Source: Streptomyces antimicrobicus
GTDB taxonomy: Bacteria > Actinomycetota > Actinomycetes > Streptomycetales > Streptomycetaceae
Assembly: GCF_020532625.1 (NCBI RefSeq)
Contig: NZ_JAJAUY010000011.1
Span: 21,759-85,758 of the forward strand
DNA: 64,000 nucleotides
Direction of reading: 5' to 3'
The position numbers were made by a program, and so were the translations under genes. Position 1 is the stretch's first letter, and the number at the start of each line of letters is the position of its first letter. Under the pieces are notes generated by a model. That model searched no databases. It saw nothing but the letters and a program-made list of their open reading frames with translations, and was not told where the DNA came from. This document shows positions 35,640-44,349 of this stretch, one piece after another.

Positions 35640-35830
35640 CAACCGGGTCCGCATCGACACCGGGCCGGGCCGCCCCCGCACAGCCGACCGGGCCCGCACG
35701 GCGACGGGCCCAGCCCGGACGGCGACGGGCCGAGCCCGGCCCGGGCGGACGACCGGCCGGGTCCGGGCGGACGACCGGCCGGGCCGGGGCCGGGGGCACT
35801 CGGCGGTGAGGGCGCCGGCCCCCTGCGGTG
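35640..35830. repeat. GC-rich repeats in the GntR-aminotransferase spacer
   Basis: Imperfect copies of units like GGGCGGACGACCGGCCGGG and GGACGGCGACGGGCC fill much of this spacer. No gene was seen. Several copies are partly self-complementary. Confidence 0.5.
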
Positions 35831-35837
35831 CCGGCCC

Positions 35838-37229
35838 TCAGGCGGCGCCGGCGGTGGTGTGCCGGTCGGCGACCGTCAGCGCCTCGTCCAGCAGGGCCAG
35901 GCCCTCCTTCGCCTCGGCCTCGGTGATGTTGCAGGCGGGCACCACGTGCGTCCGGTTCATGTTCACGAACGGCCACAGGCCGGCCTGCTTGCACGCCGCC
36001 GTGAACTCCGCCATCGGCGCGTTGTCCGCGCCCCCCGCGTTGTACGGCACGAGCGGCTCGCGCGTCTCCTTGTCCCGTACGAGCTCCACCGCCCAGAACG
36101 CGCCGAGGCCCCGCACCTCGCCCACGGACGGGTGCCGCTCGGCGATCTCGGCCAGGGCCGGGCCGATGACGTTCTCACCGAGGTGCGCGGCGTGCTCGAC
36201 GATGCCTTCCTCGGCCATCGCGCCGATGGTGGCCACGGCGGCGGCGCACGCCAGCGGGTGACCGGAGTACGTCAGACCTCCGGGGTACGGCCGGGTGTCG
36301 AAGGTCTCGGCGATCGCGCCGGAGATCGCGACACCGCCGAGGGGCACGTAACCGCTGTTCACGCCCTTGGCGAAGGTGAGCAGGTCGGGGGTGACGTCCC
36401 AGTGCTCGGCGGCGAACCACTTGCCGGTGCGGCCGAAGCCGGCCATGACCTCGTCCAGGACGAAGACGATGCCGTAGCGGTCGCACAGCTCCCGTACGCC
36501 CGCGAGGTAACCGGCGGGCGGGACCATGATCCCGGCGGTGCCGGGCACGGTCTCCAGGACGATCGCGGCGATGGACTGCGGGCCCTCGAACGCGATGGTG
36601 TCCGCGAGGTGCGCCAGCGCCCGCTCGCACTCCTCGGCCTCGGTGGTGGCGTGGAAGGGCGAGCGGTAGAGGAACGGCCCCCAGAAGTGCACGACCCCGG
36701 CGGAGGCCGTGTCGGAGGGCCAGCGGCGCGGGTCACCGGTCAGGTTGATCGCGGCGGCGGTGGCGCCGTGGTACGAGCGGTAGGTCGAGAGCACCTTCTG
36801 GCGGCCCGTGTGCAGCCGGGCCATCCGGACGGCGTTCTCGACGGCCTCGGCGCCGCCGTTGGTGAAGAAGATCTTGTCGAGGTCGCCGGGGGTGCGCTCG
36901 GCGATCAGCCGCGCCGCCTCGGAGCGCACGTCCACGGCGAAGCCGGGCGCGAGCGTGCACAGCTTCGCGGCCTGCTCCTGGATCGCGGCGACGACCTTCG
37001 GGTGCTGGTGGCCGATGTTGGTGTTGACCAGCTGGGAGGAGAAGTCGAGGTAGCGGTTCCCGTCGTAGTCCCAGAAGTACGACCCCTCGGCCCCGGCCAC
37101 GGCGAGCGGATCGATGAGCTTCTGTGCGGACCAGGAGTGGAACACGTGCGCGCGGTCGGCGGCCTTGACGGCGTCCTTGGCGGCGGCCGTGGGTGCGGTG
37201 TCGGCCTGAGGGGTGAGAGGGGTGGTCAT
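35838..37229 (-). CDS. Class III aminotransferase (PLP-dependent)
   Basis: A 463-residue enzyme starting MTTPLTPQADTAPTAAAKDAV at the ATG at 37229. The PLP fold shows FSSQLVNTNIGHQHPKVVAA, then FTNGGAEAVENAVRMAR, SYHGATAAAINLTGD, VLDEVMAGFGRTGKWFA and the Lys of LTFAKGVNSGYVPLGG that forms the Schiff base. This layout fits omega-amino acid/taurine-pyruvate type aminotransferases in which the amino group does not sit on the alpha carbon. The exact donor is unclear. Expression is probably from a promoter in the gap shared with the divergent DJ-1/MarR pair. Confidence 0.87.
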   Translation of the reverse strand: MTTPLTPQADTAPTAAAKDAVKAADRAHVFHSWSAQKLIDPLAVAGAEGSYFWDYDGNRYLDFSSQLVNTNIGHQHPKVVAAIQEQAAKLCTLAPGFAVDVRSEAARLIAERTPGDLDKIFFTNGGAEAVENAVRMARLHTGRQKVLSTYRSYHGATAAAINLTGDPRRWPSDTASAGVVHFWGPFLYRSPFHATTEAEECERALAHLADTIAFEGPQSIAAIVLETVPGTAGIMVPPAGYLAGVRELCDRYGIVFVLDEVMAGFGRTGKWFAAEHWDVTPDLLTFAKGVNSGYVPLGGVAISGAIAETFDTRPYPGGLTYSGHPLACAAAVATIGAMAEEGIVEHAAHLGENVIGPALAEIAERHPSVGEVRGLGAFWAVELVRDKETREPLVPYNAGGADNAPMAEFTAACKQAGLWPFVNMNRTHVVPACNITEAEAKEGLALLDEALTVADRHTTAGAA

Positions 37230-37344
37230 GGCAGCACCGTAGAAGACGCAGGTAGGGGGTGGTATCGGCGGGTTGTATGGGGGTGGGCGGCGAGCCTCGG
37301 CAAGGTGTCGCGGGACCGGGATCCATTGACAGCATGCTGACGAC

Positions 37345-37362
37345 ATGACAGCCTACTGTCGT
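37345..37362. promoter_or_regulatory. Palindrome, likely MarR operator
   Basis: GACAG-CCTA-CTGTC (37347-37360) is a perfect five-base inverted repeat with four-base centre, extended by one more pair with a mismatch between. It lies 66 bases before the DJ-1 gene in the gap shared with the aminotransferase. A second small palindrome AGCATGCT lies at 37331-37338. The MarR protein encoded in the operon is the likely binder. Confidence 0.5.
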
Positions 37363-37370
37363 AGTCGGGC

Positions 37371-37413
37371 GGGAAGCAGACGGGAAAGCAGACAGGAAAG
37401 CAGGCGGGAAGCA
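37371..37413. repeat. 12-base tandem repeat before the DJ-1 gene
   Basis: Three and a half imperfect copies of gggaaagcagac precede the start, directly between the palindrome and the ribosome site. Confidence 0.6.
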
Positions 37414-37427
37414 TGGAGGCGGACACG

Positions 37428-38051
37428 ATGACCGAGACGCGGAAGCCGATCCACTTGGCGGTGTACGACACGTACGCCGACTGGGAGACCGGTCACACCA
37501 CGGCACACCTGACCCAGCGCGGCCACGAGATCCGTACGGTCGCCCTCACGGCCGACCGCCCCGTCACCACCATGGGCGGCCTCCGGATCCAGCCCGACCA
37601 GGCCCTCGCCGACGTGGCCCCGGCGGATTCCGCGCTGCTGATCCTGACGGGCGCGCAGCTGTGGGACACCGGCGACGACCTGGCCCCGTTCGCCGCCAAG
37701 GCCCGGGAGTTCCTGGCCGCCGGAGTGCCCGTGGCGGCCATCTGCGGCGCCACGGCGGGCCTGGCCCGCGAGGGGCTGCTCGACGACCGCGCCCACACCA
37801 GCGCCGCGGCCGCGTACCTGGAGGCCACGGGCTACGCGGGCGGGGCCCACTATGTCGAGGCGGACGCGGTCACCGACACCCACCTGGTCACGGCCGGCCC
37901 GACCGAACCCGTGGCCTTCGCCCGCGAAATCTTCGCCCTGCTCGGCGTCTACAAGCCGGACGTCCTGGACGCGTGGTACCGCCTGTTCCACGACTCGGAC
38001 CCGAGCGCGTTCCCGGTGCTGATGGCGGCGGCGGAGGCGGGCGATGCCTGA
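37428..38051 (+). CDS. DJ-1/PfpI (ThiJ-like) family protein
   Basis: A 207-residue protein from the ATG at 37428, chosen because GGAGG ends eight bases before it. An ATG at 37413 lacks this. The DJ-1 fold shows HLAVYDTYADWETGHTTAHL, then LLILTGAQLWDTGDDLAPF and the nucleophile region VAAICGATAGLAREGLLDDR with the conserved Cys in A-I-C-G-A. These proteins are glutamine-amidotransferase-like, and roles range from glyoxalase-like detoxification to stress sensing. Its end overlaps the MarR gene by eight bases. Confidence 0.85.
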   Translation: MTETRKPIHLAVYDTYADWETGHTTAHLTQRGHEIRTVALTADRPVTTMGGLRIQPDQALADVAPADSALLILTGAQLWDTGDDLAPFAAKAREFLAAGVPVAAICGATAGLAREGLLDDRAHTSAAAAYLEATGYAGGAHYVEADAVTDTHLVTAGPTEPVAFAREIFALLGVYKPDVLDAWYRLFHDSDPSAFPVLMAAAEAGDA

Positions 38052-38700
38052 CACCACGGCGCAGACCGACGGTACGGGGGGCGCGGGAGCGGACGCGGGA
38101 GCGGGAGCGGGAGCAGCCGCAGGAACGGGTGCGGGAGCGGGAGCAGCCGCAGGAACGGGTGCGGGAGCGGGAGCAGGCGCAGGAACGGAAGCAGCGGCAG
38201 GAACAGGCGCGGGAGTGGGAGTGGGAGCGGCGGCCGCAAGCACGCGGCGGCGGCAGGACCTGCTGAGCCGGACGGCGTTGGGGGTGTTCCGGCTGAACGG
38301 CCAGTTCCTGGCCGTCTCGGAGGATCTGGCCCGGCCCGCCGGCCTGACCGCGGCCCGCTGGCAGGTCCTGGGCGCGGTCCTGCACGAGCCGCTGCCCGTC
38401 GCGGGCATCGCCCGCGCCATGGGCATCACCCGCCAGAGCGTGCAACGCATCGCGGACCTCCTGGCCGCGAAGGGCCTGGCCGAGTACGTCCCCAACCCGG
38501 CCCACCGCAGAGCCAAGCTGCTCCGCCCCACCGCGGCGGGCCGAGCCGCCGTCGCCCGCATCGGCCCGGGCCACGCCGCCCTGGCCGACCAGCTGGCGGC
38601 GCACCTGGGCGAGGAGGCCTTCGCGGAGACCGTACGGGTCCTGGAACGCCTGGCGACGACCATGGACACGCTCAACCAGGCCCCACCCGAGCACGGTTGA
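38044..38700 (+). CDS. MarR-family regulator with Gly/Ala repeat tail
   Basis: A 218-residue protein. The first ~65 residues are nearly all Ala, Gly and Thr, coded by three tandem 30-base units (38101-38190). From about 66 comes a MarR winged-helix domain: LSRTALGVFRLNGQFLAVSE, AARWQVLGAVLHEPLPVAGI, MGITRQSVQRIADLLAAKGL and the wing PNPAHRRAKLLRPTAAGR. It overlaps the DJ-1 gene and likely represses the pair by binding the palindrome at 37345. The tail is not part of the usual fold and may be a length-variable expansion. Confidence 0.85.
   Translation: MPDTTAQTDGTGGAGADAGAGAGAAAGTGAGAGAAAGTGAGAGAGAGTEAAAGTGAGVGVGAAAASTRRRQDLLSRTALGVFRLNGQFLAVSEDLARPAGLTAARWQVLGAVLHEPLPVAGIARAMGITRQSVQRIADLLAAKGLAEYVPNPAHRRAKLLRPTAAGRAAVARIGPGHAALADQLAAHLGEEAFAETVRVLERLATTMDTLNQAPPEHG
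38101..38190 (+). repeat. Three 30-base repeats in the MarR gene
   Basis: Two identical units and one near copy start at 38101, 38131 and 38161. They keep the reading frame and code for AGAGAAAGTG-like blocks in the N-terminal tail. Confidence 0.8.
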
Positions 38701-39628
38701 CCCGCCCACCCCGACCCGACCTGCCGACCCGGGTACGAGCCCGGGCCGTGGGCCGGGCAGGGAGCCGGGCCGGGAGCCGGGGCAGGGACCTGCGCGGGGT
38801 CGAAGCCCGGGCACCGGCGAGAGCCGACGCACGGCACCGGCGCGCCACCCGTACGGGCCCGCCGCCCCGGCACGGACACGGGCCGAGGCGCGGCACCGGC
38901 ACGGGCCCGGGCACGGCACGGGCACGAGCACGGGCACGGCACGGCACGGCCTGTGCCGGGACACCTGCTGAGCAGGTGCACGGCGTGGGCATCGCCACGG
39001 AACACTGGCGCAGCACGGGCGCGGGCGCGGGGAGCACCAGGAGCACGGCACGGGCCGGGGAGCGCCGGGAGCACGGCACGGCCGGGCGCGGCACGGCACA
39101 CCAGGGGCACGGCACGTGCCGGGCGCGGCCCCGCCCGGCACGGCCCCACCGGGCCCGGTACGGCCGTGCCTCGGCCCCCGTACGGCAGGGCCAGGCCCGG
39201 TTCGGCCCCGCCCTGCCCGGTACCTACCGGGCCCGATCCAGCCGGGCCCGGTAGGGCCCCGCCCCGCCCTGTACGGCCTCGCCGGGCCCGGTAGGGCCCG
39301 GCCCGGCCCGGTCCGCCCAGCCCGGCCCGGTCCGCCCGGCCCGGTACGACCTCGCGCCAGCCGGGACGGCCCCGCACCGGCAGGTACGGCTCAGTCCGAG
39401 TCCCAGTCCCAGTCCCAGTCGCAGTCCCGGTCCCGGTCAGCCCTGGCCAGGACCCGCTCCCGGCCGGGGGCGGCGGCAGGCTCGCCGTAGCGACACGTCG
39501 TACATCCGTACGCTCCCCCACCCCGCAACCGGCCGCCCCACCCCACCCGTCCCTCCCTCTGCACAGGCGCCCGGACCCGCACTATCGTCGGCTCGTTCGG
39601 CAGTCCTAGGGGGAAGGACCACCCGGCC
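38701..39628. repeat. Repeat-rich intergenic region, no gene
   Basis: About 930 bases between the MarR and kinase genes consist of degenerate short repeats. At 38800-39080 GGGCACGGCACGGG-like units dominate. At 39120-39360 these become CCCGGTACGGCC and GGCCCGGTAGGGCCC. At 39390-39440 hexamers such as TCCCAG and TCCCGG follow. Open frames here have only repeat-derived Ala/Arg/Pro/Gly composition and no ribosome site, so none is called. The last ~190 bases look normal and should hold the kinase promoter. Confidence 0.7.
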
Positions 39629-41878
39629 ATGGAGCAGCTGCTTCCGCAGGACCCGCACCGCATCGGCCCGTACCGCCTCCTCGCCCGGCTCGGCAGCGGC
39701 GGCATGGGCCGGGTCTACCTCGCCCGCTCCGACCGCGGACGTACCGTCGCCGTCAAGCTGGTCCACCGCGAGCTCGCGCTCCGCGAGGAGTTCCGGATCC
39801 GGTTCCGGCGGGAGGTCGCGGCGGCCCGCCGCATCGGCTCGGAATGGACCGCTCCGGTCCTCGACGCCGACACCGAGGCCGAGACCCCCTGGCTCGCCAC
39901 CGGCTACATCGCCGGCCCCGCCCTGCGCCAGGTGGTGTCCCACGACTTCGGGCCGCTGCCGAGCCGTTCGGTACGGATCCTGGCCGCTGGCCTCGCGTAC
40001 GCCGTCCAGGACATCCACTCGGCCGGCCTGATCCACCGCGACCTCAAGCCCTCCAACGTCCTGGTCACCCTCGACGGCCCCCGCGTCATCGACTTCGGCA
40101 TCGCCCGCGCCCTCGCCCAGCCCGACCAGCCCCACCAGCCCCACCTGCCCCATGAGTCCGACCACTCCGACCCGTCCGACCAGCTCGGCGGCGGCCTGAC
40201 CCGCACCGGCCAACTCGTCGGCTCGCCCGGCTTCATGGCACCGGAGCAGATCCGCGGGGAGCGGGTGAGCCCGGCGTGCGACGTGTTCTGCCTGGGCACG
40301 GTGCTGGCGTACGCGGCCACCGGGAGGCTGCCGTTCGGCGACGCGCAGGAGGCGGGCGGCCTGGCCGCGCTGCTGCTGCGCATCACGGGGGCGGAGCCCG
40401 TGCTGGACGGCGTACCGGGCGAACTGCGTGACCTCGTACGGGACTGCCTGCACAAGAACCCTGCCGCACGGCCGACGCCCGCGCAGATCCTGGCCCGGGT
40501 GGGCGCGGGCGACACGGTGGCCGACGGCCGAGCGCTGGAACCATGGCTTCCGTCCCCGCTGGTGGCCCAACTGGGCCGCCACGCGGTCCGCCTCCTGGAC
40601 CACGAGGAGTCGATCCCTGCCGGACCGCCGGGCCCGGCGACCCCGGCCCGGTCGACCGCCGGGACGACGGGTGCCGCGACGACGGATGCCGGGACAACGG
40701 GTGCCGGGACAACGGGTGCCGGGACGACGGATGCAGGGACGACGGATGCAGGGACGACGGGTGCCGGCCCGGGAAGCCGCGGCGCGAGCGCGGCAGCACC
40801 CACCGGCCGCGCCCCGGCGCCCACCCAATCCCCCGGCCCCGTGGCCCCTACGCCACCCAGCCCCGCCCCGGCGGCCCCGACCCACCCGACCTCCGACGCC
40901 ACCCCACCGCAAGGATCCGGCCTCGCCCCGACCCCCTCGGCACGACCCGGCTCCGCCACCACCCCACCGCAGGAGCCCGGCTCGGCCGCGAGCCGGTCGC
41001 CAGAGACCGGCTTCGCCCCGGACGCCCCACCCGGGCCCGGCCCGGGGGCGGCGCAGCCGACCGGACCGGGGCACAGGTCCGCCTCCGCGGACCAGGCGAG
41101 GCCGGGCGCCGAGCCCCCGCAGCCGACCCAGCCCGGCTTCGGGCCGGAGGAGCCGACCCGGGTGGCCGGGCTGCCGGTGTACGGGCCGGTGCCCGTGAAC
41201 CCCGGTCGTCCGACGTACCCGCCCCACCCCACCTACCTCGGGCTCCCACCCGTCGAGGAGCCGCCCCGGCCGCACCGCCCCCGCGCCGCCTCGACGGCGT
41301 TCCTGCTCGCAGTGGCCGCCGTCGTGGCGGTCGCCGCAGGCGGCACGGTGTACGCCGTCGTGCGCGGCGGCCACCCCGGCGAACCGGCCCCCGGCCAGCG
41401 CACCCGTACCGCCCCGGCGCCCTCGCCGACGGCCGGCGGCACCGGCGCCACGGGCTCAGCCCCCTCGTCGCCCGGCTCCCGCTCCAGCGCCGACTCGGGC
41501 TCCGGATCCGACTCCGGTTCCGGAACCGGCACGGGCTCCAGCTCGCCAGGCGGCGCCGACAGCCTCCCCCCGGCGTACGCCGGCACCTGGCGCACCACCG
41601 CCACCACGCAGACCTGGCACCTCACCCTCACCCCCGGCTCCGTCGGCGACCCGGTGATGAGGCTCTCGGTCCAGGACCCGTCGTACTCCTGCACCTGGAC
41701 GGCCACGCTCCAGCACGGCGGCGACACCGTCGAACTGAGCGCGTCCACCCTGCAATCCGGCGGCCCCCCGCACTGCCAACCGGGCCCGTGGAGCCGCCTG
41801 CGGCTCCTCCCCGACGGCTCCCTCCAACGCCAGCTCATGGAGGGCGACCGCCCACCACTCACGTACCAACGCGGTTGA
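39629..41878 (+). CDS. Membrane Ser/Thr protein kinase with extracytoplasmic domain
   Basis: A 749-residue eukaryotic-type kinase. The P-loop is LGSGGMGRVYLA, Lys43 sits in VAVKLV, Asp138 in HRDLKPSN, Asp155 in DFGIA, and FMAPEQ ends the activation segment. An insert rich in His/Pro/Asp repeats (PDQPHQPHLPHESDHSDPSD) lengthens the activation loop. After the kinase, 15-base repeats code for GTTDAGTTGAG units, then a long Pro-rich linker. One membrane helix lies at about 552-575. Outside is a Ser/Gly stalk and a small domain with two cysteines (SYSCTWTATL, PHCQPGPW). It likely senses an extracellular signal. Its targets are unknown. Confidence 0.92.
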   Translation: MEQLLPQDPHRIGPYRLLARLGSGGMGRVYLARSDRGRTVAVKLVHRELALREEFRIRFRREVAAARRIGSEWTAPVLDADTEAETPWLATGYIAGPALRQVVSHDFGPLPSRSVRILAAGLAYAVQDIHSAGLIHRDLKPSNVLVTLDGPRVIDFGIARALAQPDQPHQPHLPHESDHSDPSDQLGGGLTRTGQLVGSPGFMAPEQIRGERVSPACDVFCLGTVLAYAATGRLPFGDAQEAGGLAALLLRITGAEPVLDGVPGELRDLVRDCLHKNPAARPTPAQILARVGAGDTVADGRALEPWLPSPLVAQLGRHAVRLLDHEESIPAGPPGPATPARSTAGTTGAATTDAGTTGAGTTGAGTTDAGTTDAGTTGAGPGSRGASAAAPTGRAPAPTQSPGPVAPTPPSPAPAAPTHPTSDATPPQGSGLAPTPSARPGSATTPPQEPGSAASRSPETGFAPDAPPGPGPGAAQPTGPGHRSASADQARPGAEPPQPTQPGFGPEEPTRVAGLPVYGPVPVNPGRPTYPPHPTYLGLPPVEEPPRPHRPRAASTAFLLAVAAVVAVAAGGTVYAVVRGGHPGEPAPGQRTRTAPAPSPTAGGTGATGSAPSSPGSRSSADSGSGSDSGSGTGTGSSSPGGADSLPPAYAGTWRTTATTQTWHLTLTPGSVGDPVMRLSVQDPSYSCTWTATLQHGGDTVELSASTLQSGGPPHCQPGPWSRLRLLPDGSLQRQLMEGDRPPLTYQRG
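40661..40768 (+). repeat. 15-base repeats in the kinase linker
   Basis: Seven near-identical units related to GGGACGACGGGTGCC encode the five-residue block GTTGA/GTTDA. The frame is preserved. Confidence 0.8.
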
Positions 41879-42003
41879 GCACACGGTCGGGCACGCGGTT
41901 GAGCGCGGGGTCGAGGACGGGGTCGAGGACCAATTGTGTCGAGGTCAATAAGCCTGCTGGCACGCCCTGTTGTGCCAGCCCGACGCACCGCAGACTGCCC
42001 CCC

Positions 42004-42408
42004 ATGGAGCCGTTGAAGGTGGTGACAGAACTATGGAATCGCATCGGCGCGCACGACTGGCCCGCAGTCGGCACCCTGATAGCGGAGGACGCCGTCATCG
42101 AGTGGCCGGTCAGCGCTGAACGGATCGTCGGCCGCGCCAACTTCCTCGCCGTCCTGAGCGACATGGGCCAGTCCACGTACGCCGACGACACCCGGGTCCG
42201 GCTGCTCCGCGCCCTCGCCGACGGCGACCGGGTCGTCACGGAGGTCGAGATGGCGGACGACCACGTCGTGTACCGGGGCGTCTCCCTGTGGACGGTACGC
42301 GACGGCGAGGTCGTCGACGGCCGCGAGTACTGGACCAGCCCCGGCCAGGACCCGGCACCGCGCTGGCGCGCCGGATACGTGGAGCCACTGACGACGCCGT
42401 TGACGTAG
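42004..42408 (+). CDS. SnoaL-like/nuclear transport factor 2 fold protein
   Basis: A 134-residue protein starting MEPLKVVTELWNRIGAHDW. The NTF2-like cone is seen as LWNRIGAHDWPAVGTLIAEDAVIEWPVSAERIVGR, then FLAVLSDM and the strand pair RVVTEVEMADDHVVYRGVSLWTVRDGEVVDGREYW. SnoaL-like proteins bind small molecules in the cone and act as isomerases, cyclases or stress proteins. No polyketide genes lie near, so a general ligand-binding role is more likely. It stands alone behind the kinase, with 125 bases between them. Confidence 0.85.
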   Translation: MEPLKVVTELWNRIGAHDWPAVGTLIAEDAVIEWPVSAERIVGRANFLAVLSDMGQSTYADDTRVRLLRALADGDRVVTEVEMADDHVVYRGVSLWTVRDGEVVDGREYWTSPGQDPAPRWRAGYVEPLTTPLT

Positions 42409-42816
42409 CGCGCGCCGCCCAACCCGTGCCCGCCTGGCCCACCGGGCTCGTCCCGGCACGACCGAGCCCGCCGGACTCGTCCCGGCACGACCGGGCCCGC
42501 CGGACTCGTCCCGGCACGACCGGGCCCGCCGGGCTCGTCCCGACTCGCTCGGCTCGGCGGGATCGGCTCCGCTCGGCTCGACTCCGCTCAGCGGGATCCG
42601 CTCGGCGGGATCGGTTCGGCGGGATCGGCTCGCCTCGGCCGATCCCCGGGGGCAGCACCGCTCAGCCGGCACACCCGGCCTGTCCCACTCGGCCGAACCC
42701 GGGCGACACCTCCCCGGCCCGTACAGCAGGCCACCGCCAGTCAGCACAACCGCCCGGCCAGCCCGAGCGCCGTCCGGCACGCCTCGGCCGGTATCCCCCA
42801 GCCGCCGCCCGATGCC
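42409..42816. repeat. 29-base minisatellite and CGGCGGGATC-type repeats
   Basis: Three near copies of a 29-base unit (ggactcgtcccggcacgacc plus gggcccgcc) run from 42444 to 42530, with a partial fourth. CGGCGGGATCGGCTC-like repeats follow to about 42645. The remaining ~170 bases should hold the LysE promoter. No gene was seen. Confidence 0.75.
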
Positions 42817-43497
42817 ATGCTGATCGACATGCTCACGCAACTGCTGACCGCCACCGGTGTGCTCGCCCTGCTCACGCTCGTCCCGGGGCCGGACATGGCG
42901 ATCGTGACCAGGCGCGCGGTGTCTGCCGGGCGGGCGGACGGCCTGCGGACCGTCGCAGGGATCGCCTGCGGTCTGCTCGTGTGGGGCGCGCTCACCGCGG
43001 CCGGTCTGGCGGCGCTGCTCGCCGCGTCCGCCGGGGTGTACCTCGCGGTGAAGCTGGCGGGCGCGGCCTACCTCGTCCTCCTCGGCGTCCAGTCCCTGCG
43101 CCGGACGGGCAGCGGCCCCGCCCCCGGAGCCGCCGACTCCGGGGACTCCGGGGACTCCGGGGACTCCGCGGACGACGCACTCACCGCCCCAGCCCGAGGC
43201 GGCGGCAGCGCATGGCGCACGGGCCTGGTGAGCAACGTCCTCAACCCCAAGATCGCCGTCTTCTACACCGGCCTGCTCCCCACCCTCGCCCCGCCCGGCC
43301 TGTCCCCGGCGGTCGGCATGGGCCTACTGGTCCTGGTCCACGTGCTGCTGACGCTGCTCTGGCTCAGCTCGTACGTGTACGTCCTCTCGCGCGCCCAACG
43401 CCTCTTCGACCGCCCCCGCGTACGGCGCGCGCTGGACCGACTGACGGGCGTCGTCCTGATCGCCTTCGGCGTCCGGGTGGCAACGGCGACGTCGTAA
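42817..43497 (+). CDS. LysE/RhtB family exporter
   Basis: A 226-residue membrane protein starting MLIDMLTQLLTATG. The family start LLTLVPGPDMAIVTRRAVSAGR includes the conserved P-G-P. About six membrane helices follow. The loop between helices 3 and 4 carries GDSGDSGDS coded by 9-base repeats near 43138, then NVLNPKIAVFYTGLLPTL, another family signature. LysE-type proteins export amino acids or their derivatives. The start could be the ATG at 42829, twelve bases later. Confidence 0.88.
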   Translation: MLIDMLTQLLTATGVLALLTLVPGPDMAIVTRRAVSAGRADGLRTVAGIACGLLVWGALTAAGLAALLAASAGVYLAVKLAGAAYLVLLGVQSLRRTGSGPAPGAADSGDSGDSGDSADDALTAPARGGGSAWRTGLVSNVLNPKIAVFYTGLLPTLAPPGLSPAVGMGLLVLVHVLLTLLWLSSYVYVLSRAQRLFDRPRVRRALDRLTGVVLIAFGVRVATATS

Positions 43498-44349
43498 CGA
43501 ACCAGCTGATCACCGCCGCCTCCATCTGCCGGGCCGATACGCCCCCACGCCCCGCCCGGCTCAGCACACCCCAGCTCCGTCCCCCAGGACCTCCGAACAG
43601 CAGAGCCCGATCCCGCACGGCTCCAAAGGGCTCCAAACAGCTCGGCACGGCTCCGCACGGCTCCGGACGGCTCGGCACGGCTCCGGAGACAACTCCGCAT
43701 GGCTCCGGACGGCTCGGCACGGCTCCGGACAGCTCTGCATGGCTCCGGACGGCTCGGCACGCTCCAGCCCAACCTCAGACGCGCCTCGCACAGCTCCAAC
43801 GGCTCCGCACCCTCAGCCCGGCGCAGCGCGCTGCCACACCGGCTCGGCATGCCTGAGCGCAGATGGCCCCCTCCCCTTGGGCCCGCACAAGTCGGCACGA
43901 AAGCGGCCGGGTTGCACCGAGCTCCGCACGGCCGCAAAGGCCCCGGCGCATCCCGTCCGCCACCGCCTTGGCAGCTGCGCCGGGGGTGGAGCACGTGCGG
44001 GCGCGCGGCTCCCCACAAGTGCAGCCCGCAGTAGGCCGGTTCCGCACCACGACCTCACACGATGCCGCACACCCCACACGGCGGGGCCCGGCCCGGCGCC
44101 GAACGGCCGGCGCGCGGCCCGCCCGGCCCGGCCCTGCACGGCCCCGCTCCGAACGGCCCCGCGCACCCCCCGGCCCGGCCCCGCACGGCCCGGCTCCGAA
44201 CGGCCCCGCGTGGCCCCGATGTCACCCCCGTAATACCTGAGAGCTACGCCCAAACCCCGCTCCACAGCGGGACGCTGACCACAGCCTCGCGTTCCTAACT
44301 TCGGTACCGGAGAGAAGGCCTCTCCCCGCTCCGGACCGAAGGACGCCGC
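43498..44349. repeat. Repeat-rich region before the hydrolase operon
   Basis: About 850 bases without a credible gene. From 43610 to 43770 a 20-base family (CGGCTCGGCACGGCTCCGGA and variants) repeats eight or more times. At 44080-44215 CGGCCCGGCCCCGCACGG-like units occur. The final ~120 bases are less repetitive and carry a 15-base motif shared with another promoter (44229-44243). Confidence 0.7.
44229..44243 (+). promoter_or_regulatory. Shared motif CGTARTACCTGAGAG, copy 1
   Basis: CGTAATACCTGAGAG lies 107 bases before the hydrolase start. The same motif with one change is found at 48865 before the second sensor kinase gene. The two share 14 of 15 bases in otherwise unrelated, much more GC-rich DNA. 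A response regulator encoded in this cluster is the obvious candidate binder. Confidence 0.45.

Noticed and set aside
38697..39490. Several open frames in the repeat block before the kinase
   Set aside because: Only Arg/Ala/Pro/Gly from repeats. No ribosome sites and no bias in third codon positions.
42444..42530. Regular 29-base repeats considered as a CRISPR array
   Set aside because: The copies are directly adjacent with no spacers and there are no cas genes. They are a minisatellite.
43263..44018. Minus-strand frame with SRAEPSGA-like repeats
   Set aside because: A translation of the 20-base repeats, with no start context and overlapping the LysE gene.
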